A stretch of 64,000 nucleotides of DNA, taken from NCBI RefSeq assembly GCF_030272615.1, contig NC_081413.1:444747038-444811037 (forward strand). The letters run 5' to 3'. The DNA comes from Cryptomeria japonica (Eukaryota; Streptophyta; Pinopsida; Cupressales; Cupressaceae). Shown in pieces: positions 54,551 through 64,000 of the stretch (the stretch's first letter is position 1; each line of letters begins with the position of its first letter). The notes beneath the pieces are model-generated. The model saw nothing but the letters and a program-made list of their open reading frames with translations, was not told where the DNA came from and ran no database searches. Both the position numbers and the translations under genes were made by a program.

Positions 54551-55985
54551 TGATACAACCAAAATTCACAACATAGAAAAAAAAATTGTACTATTAAAAT
54601 AAAACATAGAAAAAATAAAAAAATTTACTTATTTTATTTCATTCCTCATTCCATTCAATTCTTGATACTAAAAGAAAACTTTCTTTTAAGTACAAATCTG
54701 AAAAATCACCTTTTTGGACAGTTTTTTGCAAAATCCAAAAGTTTCTTTTTTTTGGTAGTTTTTAGCAACCTGTTTAGCTTTTCTTCTTCTTTTGGATAAT
54801 TTTGCATGCTTATCTACATGGCCTATATAAATTTACAATTATTTAAAACCAACTAAAGAAACACTAATTTTCAACTTACTAATCTAATTGCATGCAAGAG
54901 GTTTTAAAATAATCAATTTGGAAAAATCCCAAACTTTCTCTAACCACATGGAAGAAAAATATGGCCTTTGAAGGTCTTTACATCACAAGTACTATTTTCT
55001 ATATTTCAATTTTAAATTTTATTTATGAGAAGGATTAATTTTAAGTGTTAGGTTTCCAAATACCTCTTTTGAAAAGTGACACATACTAATTACCATAGAA
55101 TATATTTTCCTAGAGGTCAACAATGAAAGTGAGAAGCATACACAATAAGTTTAGTATCAACCTAACTACCTAGTAAACAATCCATGTGTTAGGGTAAAAG
55201 CACAAACATATGTAACACGTTTATAAAGGAAGTGGCCAACACAACTAGAACTATTTAACTTCAACCATATAAAAGTGAAATCTCTAAATTGAATTTCAAA
55301 ATGATGTAAACTAATGAAATGTAGAAATATTCATGAAGTTTATGGCTATTATTTCTTATATTTAAAAAAAAAAATTCTTATTTTTTTAATATATTTAAAG
55401 ACAAATATTTAATTGTCAAAAAATGCTAAAGATTAGGGGTTGTAGTCGGCATCACTAAATAAAATTTAAACAATTTTATTTTTTCCTGATTTTAATTTTC
55501 TAAATAGATGACATACATATGCTATGCTAAAAAAAAGACAAATCAAATTCTGATGTTATTTTTTCTCGTCATAAATTTTAAAGTCCAACATAACTAAATT
55601 TGATAGTTTTCATTCGATGTCACCTTTTTTCTATTAAGTTTATCATTATCAAAAAACAAATTATACCCTTTTGGAGAAGATTCTCTCATCTAGTGAAAAG
55701 TATATTTTGTAAAATATTTTAATATCATTTAATATATTTTTTTAAAATTTCAAATCAGCCTCTTCTCAAAATTTAAAAGCCTACATGCAATATTTCAAGA
55801 ATAAAACCTATTTAAATTTATCAAAACATTAAAAAAATGTTATGTCCAAATTCCTGACTTTGAGCTCTACAAAAGGGTATTTTTAGGATTTTGTTAAAAA
55901 ATATTGTCTTCAGAAAAATATAGTAGAATTGAATTTTTTTAGAATTGCAGAGAAAATGGTGATTTGGTTGCCATTTGGGATGCCA
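54551..55985. other. AT-rich stretch, probably including the Gypsy-4 5' LTR
   Basis: The near end of an LTR is expected at 54,551 from the primer-binding site. I could not find the outer end or a second copy, so its extent is unknown. No coding frame or RNA gene was seen. Confidence 0.4.
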
Positions 55986-55994
55986 CATAAATTG

Positions 55995-56285
55995 TTTTGA
56001 GAAAACCTTTTTCGACCGAAAGCATTTCGGCTGAAACACTTTCAGTCGGAACAACACATTAATATTTTTCATTCACCAAAATTCTACTAAGGAAAAAAAT
56101 TGATTTTGGGTTCATTTTTTATAGAAAAAGGTTTCAATTATTTGGGCTAAAACAGTTTTTGCCGAAACAATTTCGGCTAAAACAATAGTGCCACTTTGGT
56201 ACCACATGTTTGCCACATCATTTCAGCCGAAACACTTCCAATCGAAACATTTTTGGCCAAAATTGTTTCGGCTGAAATTATCTTG
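55995..56285. repeat. Cluster of degenerate inverted TTTCGGCTGAAAC-type motifs
   Basis: At least eight copies of a 10-13 base unit occur in both orientations: GACCGAAAGCATTTCGGCTGAAAC, CAGTCGGAAC, GCCGAAACAATTTCGGCTAAAAC, CAGCCGAAACACTTCC, ATCGAAAC, GTTTCGGCTGAAAT. Opposite-facing pairs could form short hairpins. It is not coding. Its origin, whether a minisatellite or a decayed inverted-repeat element, cannot be told. Confidence 0.65.
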
Positions 56286-56289
56286 TTGG

Positions 56290-57660
56290 CTCAAAATGCG
56301 ACATAGGTTTGTGCTTTTACCCATCATGAATAAAATATCCCACAACTAATCTAAACTTGATGTAAGTGCTAAGTCATCCCATAGGATGTTTCTCATTGTT
56401 TATTTTGTATTTAGTAGCCATTTAATATGTGCCCATGCTTTAACTTTCATAGAAACCTATTTCTAGCAAATAACTAATAAGGCTTGTCTTTTGTAATCAG
56501 ATTGCTCATTTGTTGAATTTTGAATGCCCTTATAAATTTTAATATTAACAAAAATAGAGATTTTTTTTTATCACAAGAATTTTTACATGTACCATTGTTC
56601 TACTAATTATGACTTCAGTCTTTTAAATAATTTATCCATAGCTAAGTACTAATTATGAATCAAAAATTTTATGCGAACTCAAAAATAACTAATAAATCAA
56701 TGTTAATTAAAAATATAAATTAGGGCTTCAAAAGAGTTTATCCATGTTTTCTCTCTCTTGATCACACTTGGTATATCATCCTTATATGTCTACGAGTTAG
56801 ATATGATTGGATAAAAAATGTTTTAGGGGATTTGAGGGTGAAACCTCTAGCTCTCACAACTATAAGAGAAGAACAATCTCAAAAATTATAATAAATCTAA
56901 TATAAGAATGATCTAATACAAAAAATTGAAATATCCAAGCTATATGAGATCTTTGAACATGTGACCACCCATTTGGATGCTTTCCTTAAATTTCTTATAT
57001 AAAATCTAAATGAATTCTATGACGAAGTTAATGCCTCATGAATAACATCCATTTCACCATCACTATAGCTCAAGCAAGTATTCTCACCATTTGAAAGGTA
57101 CTCTTCACTCATGAAGAGACTTCCACACCATTCCTCATCATTACATCTATTAATGCCATATAAACAATAATAGCTTGGCATCTATTGGACTAACACCCAT
57201 ATCGCAAGTATGTTCACCATTGATGATTCATAAATAATAGTGGTAAGCCAAATTTGAAGAATAAGCTAAATTTGAAGAATAATACTTAAAAATATATATT
57301 AATGAAAATTAAAGAATTTACTTAATTTGTATATATTATCAACTTTGATTACTTCAACTCATTAACATTTCATCAACTATTGCAATCTAACAAAATTACT
57401 GCACAATTAATCAATAACCTATAATAAATGTGATTTAAATTATTTTAACTACTCCCACGTAAAATTATATCATATATTTTTTCCTTCTTAAAAATTGATA
57501 AAACATATTCATATATTGGAGAAGATTAGATTTAGTCATACATCTAAGAAAGAACTTTTATTCTATGCTAATAAATTCTAACATGTCAAAAAGTAATTTC
57601 AAGATTGAAATCGCATTTAAATCACTAATCTAAGGTATTAATAGAAAATGGAATAAGAGA
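56290..57660. other. AT-rich stretch without a recognisable gene
   Basis: Only short frames full of stops. No LTR ends, RNA gene or repeats of note. Confidence 0.5.
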
Positions 57661-57989
57661 AAAGCATAAGGTGCCAGGACGCTCTTTTTATCCTCTGCAC
57701 TATTATGCACTCGCGCATTCAATTAGCGCTGATTGGTGTTAACTCTGCATTTGTCAAAATTTGACAGAACTGCACATCTTTTGAGGTAATATTTATAATG
57801 CCCACTTACATCACGTAAAAAAAGGTCGCCAAACATAGAAGGGGCTTACAATATAATTTATACATATTAAATGTTCTATATAAATTTTGAGAGTTCGCTT
57901 ACAATATAATTTATGTTAAAAACTTCCCTAAATAGGGCCAAATGTAAGCATGTGGCAATCACAAATGGAGATCTATATCAATCAGCATC

Positions 57990-58232
57990 CTATTCTACAG
58001 GGGCGTGGAAAACTATTAATTTATTGAAATTATAAAAGTTTCCAGATGATTCTGAATCTTGAATACAAGGACTTTGTGCCCTAAAGTCTTCAAGTCGTCT
58101 TGAATACGAAACTCTGTGACCAGGTCGAGCTTGTCTGTATGCCGATTGAAAACTTCCACAAAGATCTACTATCTCTCTACACCTCTCGGGAGCTACGTTT
58201 TTGACCGAAATTCTTATATTCCCCGCCGACAT
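57990..58232 (-). CDS. Hypothetical short frame, possible first exon
   Basis: An 80-codon frame starting MSAGNIRISVKNVAPERCRE, with a composition (Arg, Ser, Cys, Asp spread through it) more like a real protein than the AT-rich frames around it. Local GC content is also higher than in the flanks. No domain is recognised. It could be a small gene, a first exon, or chance. It is divergent from the two-exon model at 58,611, so the 380 bases between them could be a shared promoter region. Confidence 0.3.
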   Translation of the reverse strand: MSAGNIRISVKNVAPERCREIVDLCGSFQSAYRQARPGHRVSYSRRLEDFRAQSPCIQDSESSGNFYNFNKLIVFHAPVE

Positions 58233-58324
58233 GAGTGCACTCTTTGTCCTTTAATTTTCAGCGGACTGAAAGGAAGACTATTAAGTGGCCACGCAAAGAA
58301 ATAGATAGAATTGGAAGTGGTTTT

Positions 58325-58490
58325 GAATAAGTCTTCATAATAATAATAATATTTATTTTGTTTCTTTTTTTTTATAAGGAAGTTAGGTATGTATGTTTAG
58401 TTTGTATGAATAAGTTTTTTTCATTATAATAATATTCATTTTGTTTCTTTTTTTTCACAAGGAAGTAAGGTATGTATGTTTAATTTGTAG
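58325..58490 (+). repeat. 83-bp tandem duplication
   Basis: Two adjacent units (58,325-58,407 and 58,408-58,490) each run GAATAAGT, ATAATAAT, TTTTGTTTCTTTTTTTT, AAGGAAGT, AGGTATGTATGTTTA. They differ at a few bases and one or two indels. The duplication ends 120 bases before the candidate exon at 58,611 and could lie in its promoter or leader. Confidence 0.8.
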
Positions 58491-58610
58491 TGCAGTTAGA
58501 TATTTTCAACAAAGAGTATGAGATATTTCATATTGCTCTAATTCATCTAATTCATCTGTAGATCTATATACAGATTTTCTTTTTTTCTTCTATTAAAGAA
58601 CGACTTGGAA

Positions 58611-59205
58611 ATGATTTCTTCTCAGCTGTGTATTGTTAATCCCATGAAACGCAATCCCACTGAAATGACCACTGCACAGAAGAGACAGAGAGATGATCAG
58701 CAGCACATGGCGGAAATCACAACGGCCATCTGCGTCGAGAAAGAAATTGCTCATCAGCCCTATTTTATTTCGTCTACTCAAGGTTCATATGTCAGTTTTC
58801 TTCTCGTATAGAGATATAGTAGTTTTCTTCACGTATACATATTATCTTCGTGGTTTATAGTTCAATTTGAAGCAATCAAAAGTAGGGAAAACTCAACAAA
58901 TGAATACATAAAATTAGTATGCTGGTAAATAAATTGCTGAAGAGCTATGTTGCTTTTCACTCCACTTTACCCACAATGAGAGAAATATCTATGCTATGTT
59001 ACTTTTCAATGACCTGAATGACAGCTAAAATGTTGTGCGAACGAAAAAGTGTTGTGCTCAAACACGTGGAAATTCAACACAAAACATTTGTTCCTTACCA
59101 TGGAAAACCCCAAGGTCTGGGAAGACAATTTGGTGTTAGTGGCAATAGCAATAGTTACATATCTACCAAACGTTATCAGATCAGAAACAACGAAGTGAAA
59201 AGAGG
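58611..59205 (+). CDS. Candidate two-exon gene 5' part, function unknown
   Basis: Exon 1 58,611-58,782 starts MISSQLCIVNPMKRNPTEMT and ends ...YFISSTQ with a donor (CAAG then GTTCAT). Exon 2 59,025-59,205 follows an acceptor (GACAG), and the phase-1 junction makes an Ala codon that leads straight into the open frame KMLCERKSVVLKHVEIQH, VPYHGKPQGLGRQFG, ending at a strong donor (AGAGG then GTATG). The agreement of phase across the intron is the main support. No domain is recognised and no later exon is found before the Copia-4 remnant. It may be a gene with long introns, or a dead fragment. Confidence 0.35.
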
Positions 59206-60727
59206 GTATGCAACAATTAGTTATTCTTATGCTCACTGTCAAGTTGTCAATCTCTTTTACAACCGATTAATTTAAAATTTAATCCCTATAACCTTCCCCA
59301 AAGCGTGTAATCACCCAATCTAACCTTCTCATATCCTTTAAATAATTATTTGAAAGTCTTCCCCATGTATTATAAGGTTATGGAAATCGTTGAACTATTA
59401 ATTTCTCTTACATACATAGTTGTGTTGTACAAAACAACCTTTTTGATAGAACAATGAAGTAGTAGGTTTCAAATTGTTGTGGTGATTTCTAATTGTTGGT
59501 TACTAAAACTGATTGTTGTGAAATATGTTCAAAGGAAGTGGTAATTTTAGTTTAATATTAAAATCAAGTGTTTTCCATTGCTAATTATTTCTAGAAAACT
59601 TCACGTTCTTCAAGATCATTCATCTCCAAATCCTTTTAGATCACACCTCCATTTCAGAATGGTTTTGGTTCTTTAATTTTTAGTCAAAAAACTATGTCGT
59701 GAAGGATTTCCCCCACTTTCTCTTTGGGGCAACAATTTCCTTGCTTCAATGATTTTCATCTTAGTCCAACATTCCATGACTTGAGTTTTTCTTCTCATCT
59801 CCCTAGTCTTTTGCTATAGAATCACATACTCTATGATTATTACTTTATTATCAAATGTCGAGTCCTCTAGTGAGGCTTGTACTTTATTTTCCTCTTAATA
59901 ATCCAACATGATTGACTCAGAGTAGTGTAGGCATTCACAATTGAACATTAAATGCATCCTAATGAATTAGGTAGGTCAAGATTGAACGTGTTAGCCTGAA
60001 CTACTTTTATAGTGCGAAATGAACTACATCTTAGAGGTTTTGAATTTTTTTACGCATTTGTAATTTTCTTTTTTAAGGGATAGTAATACCTTATACCTCA
60101 CCTTGATTTTATGTACCCATAAGTGTTGGTAATTCTTCCTTGAGACATCTAAAGTAGCTATTTAACTCTAAAATTGATGTTTGGATTTTCTTAATAAAAT
60201 CAGTTGTCTTGGTCACCTTTTAATCTCTATCTTTTTGTTCATTTTTCTATCCTAGTGTAATATCAAGTGCATTTTATAAGCCTAGAAAGGTGACTATTTT
60301 TTCAAAGAATGAAATTATCCATTATAGGACCAATGAAATTATCAAGATTTACAACATCCTTTCCACAAAATTCTTTTAGGTTTTGAATTTGTTGGATAAA
60401 GATTAAAAATGGATACTCAAATACCTAAGGGATGATCCTCATATATATACTACATCATTTGAACTTCATATTCATACAATTCACAAAGAAACTAGAACAA
60501 ATAGAAATACTCATCAAAGAGAACCTATCACATATGAATAGTAGTGAAATCTATGATTCATAGGGATAGTGTCCCTTCAAGCCTAAAGTACAATAAAATA
60601 GCAAACTCACAAGAAAGTCTGATTGGCAATATTCAAACAAAATATAGATTTATCAAATAAAAACAAACTATGAGTTTGATTACAAAATCTAATCTTTTTG
60701 GCTTTACATTCAATACATGCAAATCTA
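59206..60727. other. Stretch without a recognisable gene
   Basis: Mixed AT-rich sequence with short frames only. If the two-exon model is real, this could be intron. It ends where Copia-4 coding similarity begins, near 60,728, without a clear boundary motif. Confidence 0.45.
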
Positions 60728-61893
60728 ATTACATTGGGCAACCTAAAGGATTTTCACTGACAAATGATAAAGATATGGTTTACAGATTAAGGAAAGCTTT
60801 ACATGGCTTGGAACAAGCTCCTAGAGCTTGGTATGCAAGGTTGGATAAATATATTTTTAAGCTTGGTTTTACTAAAGGAAGTGTTGATAGTAATTTATAT
60901 TATAAGATCACTGATGATGATATTCTGATTATTGAAGTATTTGTTGATGATATCATTTTTCAAGGAGAAGATAAATTATGCATGGAATTCTCTAATAATA
61001 TGAAGAATGAATTTGAAATGTCCATAATTGGTGAGATGAGATTTTTATTAGGTTTGTAGACTACTCAAACTGACAAAGGCATCTTTATCTGCCAAACTAA
61101 GTATCTAAGGGAATTATTGAAGAAGTTTGGTATGGATAATTCCAAACCGATAAGTACTCCTATGGTGACAAGTGAGAAATTATCTATCAAAGATACATCT
61201 GCACCAGTAAATCCGACAAGGTATAAGTCAATGATTGGTGGCTTGTTATATCTAACTCAGACTAGACCAGATATTATAAATGCAATAAGTATTGTTTCAA
61301 GATATCAAAGTAATCCTAAACAAAATCATGAATGTGTAGTAAAGAGGATAGTCTGGTATTTGCAAGGAACAACATAATATGGCTTATGGTATTCTAGAGA
61401 TGATGACTTCACTTTATGTGCATATACAGATTCAGAATGGGCAGGAGATATTGATGACATGAAGAGTACTTCTGGTGGAGCTTTCTTTCTTGGAAAGAAA
61501 TTGGTTTCATGGATCAACAAAAAACAATCATGCATTTCTTTATCTACTGCAGAAGTTGAATATGTAGCAGCAGCAACTAATTGCACGCAAGTCTTGTGGA
61601 TGAAGCAAATGTTGAAGAATATCAAGGTAAATTGTAGTGAACCGGTAGTTATCTATTGTGATAACTTTGTAGCTATTAACATATCTAAGAATCCAATATT
61701 TCACTCTAAGACCAAACACATATCAATTAAATATAACTTTCTGAAGGACAAGGTGGAAGAAAAGGAAGTCAAATTGGTTTATGTGAACACTAAAGATAAA
61801 ATTGCATATATATTCACTAAACCATTGTTTAAGGAATCATTTGAGTATTTGAGAGACAAGTTAGGGGTTTCTCCCCCTTTGAAAAAGACTTGA
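60728..61893 (+). pseudogene. Copia-4 reverse transcriptase (partial) and RNase H
   Basis: One frame throughout, with only two stops (61,057 and 61,375). RT: LRKALHGLEQAPRAWYARLD, FVDDIIFQGED with both Asp, LRELLKKFGMDNSKPISTP, GGLLYLTQTRPDI. RNase H: LCAYTDSEWAGDIDD, KSTSGGAFFLGKKLVSWI, SLSTAEVEYVAAATNCTQVL, VIYCDNFVAINISKNPIFHS, KTKHISIKYNFLKD and IFTKPLFKESFEYLRDKLG. The C-terminal end is complete (stop at 61,891). It is the best-preserved RNase H in the window. Confidence 0.9.
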
Positions 61894-62238
61894 TTGATGT
61901 GGTTTGGCATCAGTCCGACATGCATTATCAAAGATAATATTCATTCCGGCACTGATGAGTGGTGCTACTACTCAGGGGGAGTAAGCAACTTTGAGATTCA
62001 AAGGCTTATATTATTGCTTTGATATTTTTGTCAGATTTCTAGAATTGATGTCAAAGGGGGAGAGATAATGATGTTTAAAATAAATGTAGAACTTTACAGA
62101 GATATTATTCATAGAGGGAGAGCTATTGATATTCAGAGCTATATACAAGAGATTGTTGGTTGTCTTCCATTGGGGGAGACTTGTTTGTCATTTCTTGGTA
62201 CTTATATATTTTTCACATCTAGTGTTGCCATCAATGCC

Positions 62239-62250
62239 AAAGGGGGAGAT
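62239..62250 (+). other. Copia-4 polypurine tract
   Basis: AAAGGGGGAGAT immediately before the LTR, preceded by CATCAATGCC. Confidence 0.88.
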
Positions 62251-63365
62251 TGTTGGCAATATGGATGAATTGATTATGTGTTGCATTGATGTTTTGTCAT
62301 TGATGTCAACACTATTTGTTATGGTTGGTGACTGGATGATAGGTTTTGGTTACGGGTAGAAGATCTTGTGTTACCGGTATGGGTTTAAGGTTTAACTGAC
62401 AGAGCTTTCACTAAGAAACCTTGATAGAATGCTAAGTGGTGTTGGTGTAGCTTCTAGATGGAATTCAAGATGCAGAAGGTGATACTTGATCATTCTTCAA
62501 CTGATTGAAGACATTTCTTTGGCGAGGTGGACCTAGATTAGGTTCAGTACCTATCTAGGTTATGGATCGGTATCATGTTAACGTGTTATCTACATGTTAC
62601 CGGGATGATTTATGGATTGGTTATTGTTGTTTCGATCTAAAGCCGACATGGCATATCATTGTAATATGGATGTATGTAATGATCTTATTGTAGTATCTTT
62701 TAGGTGGCCGACCTAATTGGTTTAGACCTTAAGGTTTGTATAAATTGATGTAAGATCTCATTGTAGATCAAAAAATGGTATGGGAATGGAAATGTAATGA
62801 TCGTGGTCGTGGAATGTAATATCATATGCGAAGGAGATTTGGTCGATCATATGTGATCAAATTGGGTTTAAGTAAGAGGTCAAAGGCCTTCAGTATTGAG
62901 CTTAACCAGGACTGTAATCAGGCATGGTAGATGCTATCTCTGCCAGTTCATTATTTTGGATTGTTGTCCAATTATCTTGAGGTGGTTATAACCTCTTTGT
63001 AGTCAGTGAGACTCTTTTGTAATGAGCAGTATGCTCTAGGCAATGTGCCTTCCTGCATGTGCAGGCCCCTTATTATACCACATACTTTCTATAGAAGTAT
63101 CATCTGATTGTGGGTAGGCTTCCCACCGTGGTTTTTCCCTTTACCGGGTTTTCCACGTACAAAGCATGGTGTTATGTGGTATGGTTGCATTGTGTTTATT
63201 CTCTGTTTCATTCTTAAGTTTTATTGATTACCAGTGTCTATTTCTGCTATTCCTGTATTCAATGTTTATGTGCTCCGGTTAAATGTTATTAAGTGGTTTA
63301 ATTGATATAATCTGTTAACAACTGATTCACCCCCCCCTCTCAGTTGTTCATCGGTTATCCTAACA
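62251..63365 (+). repeat. Copia-4 3' LTR
   Basis: It starts TGTTGGCAATATGG and ends GGTTATCCTAACA. The U5 end has GATTCACCCCCCCC and TCTCAGTTG. It shares CCTGCATGTGCAGGCCCC with the solo LTR at 25,358 and with the reverse strand of the Copia LTRs. Only one copy is present. Confidence 0.87.
62739..62745 (+). promoter_or_regulatory. Candidate TATA box in the Copia-4 LTR
   Basis: TATAAAT followed by TGATGTAAGATCTCATTG, about 490 bases into the LTR. It matches the cores in Copia-2, Copia-3 and the solo LTR. Confidence 0.5.
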
Positions 63366-64000
63366 TTTTCAAATAAAAGATTAACAAAAAAATTAACTTT
63401 CACTTGCTCATCTTCTTCCTCACTTTCAAATGTACCTTTATTTTATAATGGATTCATTGCTACAATATTCTCTTATATGCTAATCTTATCATTCTCAACT
63501 AAATCATCTTTAACAAAAATTTCACAAAAATTATATTTTACCTCTTATTTATCCACTAAAACTTTCACCCTACCCATATTGAGCATGTTGGTTAATAGAT
63601 TTGTCTTCCTTGAAATAGTATATCAAAGACTCTTTATTTCCCAAAACTAAAGACAAATAATCAACTAATAGTTGGATAAGCTATTAATTAGTTTCCCTCT
63701 AAATTTTAAAAAATTCTAGCTCCTTTCGTGTGCTCAAATATCTTAATATTCTAAATATTTAAAAGGGGTATACTTTTAACCAAAAAGTAGCAAAGACATC
63801 TAAGACTTGTACATTTCCATGTTACAAATGTAGAAATAAATTGAATCAAATATACTAATCTCAATAAATTAACATCATAGGTTAGAAGACTTCAAGAGAA
63901 TAGTCACCAACACCCAATACAAAGATTAATATGTTAATGAATGTTTGGAAAACATAAGGTTTGTTGAGAACCCAAGATAATGAATGTTACTTTTACGAAC
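63366..64000. other. AT-rich stretch without a recognisable gene
   Basis: No frame, repeat end or RNA gene was seen between the Copia-4 LTR and the window end. Confidence 0.5.

Larger units (their letters stand above)
60728..63365 (+). mobile_element. Copia-4, 5'-truncated Ty1/copia element with its 3' LTR
   Basis: Coding similarity starts in the middle of RT (IGQPKGFSL) and runs through RNase H, an untranslated region with repeated AGGGGGAG strings, the PPT and a complete 3' LTR (62,251-63,365). No 5' LTR, PBS, gag, protease or integrase exists in the window. The CCTAACA end is followed by TTTTC. The loss of the 5' half looks like a deletion. The family is the same as Copia-2 and Copia-3 by protein similarity. 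Confidence 0.87.

Noticed and set aside
1-64000. CRISPR arrays, bacterial operons, rRNA or tRNA genes, viral inserts
   Set aside because: None seen. The tRNA-like strings are primer-binding sites of LTR elements, and the repeated G-tracts are LTR ends.

Overview
The window is plant nuclear DNA made almost entirely of transposable elements. It suggests a large-genome seed plant. A gymnosperm is my guess, based on long, old, heavily nested Copia and chromovirus elements with very little single-copy DNA, but the sequence does not prove this. Nothing prokaryotic, organellar or viral was seen. Every element reading frame carries stops, frameshifts or deletions, so all element genes are given as pseudogenes. 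Element names used here are labels for this window only.

Positions 1-49,900 form one nest, readable because most insertions still carry matching 5-bp target duplications. The host is LINE-1, a minus-strand LINE-like element read as 48,835-48,276, then 40,474-39,646, then 2,516-1,440. It is split by Gypsy-2 (plus strand, 40,475-48,270, duplication CCTTT) and by Copia-1 (minus, 2,517-39,645). Copia-1 is split by Gypsy-1 (minus, a chromovirus, 6,135-28,385) and by NA-1 (plus, 30,511-38,097, duplication ATCTC). Gypsy-1 is split by Copia-2 (minus, 8,595-22,662, duplication TCCAC) and by a solo LTR (25,358-26,128, duplication TTGGA). Copia-2 is split inside its own 3' LTR by Copia-3 (minus, 8,902-16,279, duplication CAATA). 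Copia-3 carries a 676-bp LTR-type insertion (10,365-11,040, duplication TATGA). That makes six layers at the deepest point.

Positions 48,836-54,550 hold a Gypsy protease scrap, LINE-2 (plus, 49,381-51,851, ending in a TAC microsatellite) and a Gypsy gag fragment (Gypsy-4, minus) interrupted by a complete 349-bp TRIM (53,677-54,025). LINE-1 and LINE-2 share an unusual layout: a LINE-type RNase H, then a second, unrecognised reading frame that begins MGG.

Positions 54,551-60,727 are AT-rich and poor in elements. They hold a repeat cluster and the only candidate host-gene sequence: a two-exon model at 58,611-59,205 (plus) and a short minus-strand frame at 57,990-58,232. Positions 60,728-63,365 are a 5'-truncated Copia element with its 3' LTR. 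The rest is AT-rich with nothing recognisable.

The most novel candidates are NA-1, an LTR element with gag and a long lysine/glutamate-rich second frame but no protease, integrase or reverse transcriptase, and the RNase H plus MGG-frame arrangement shared by the two LINE copies. The autonomous Copia and Gypsy elements would once have supplied gag, protease, integrase, reverse transcriptase and RNase H. NA-1 and the TRIM would have had to borrow enzymes from elements of this kind.
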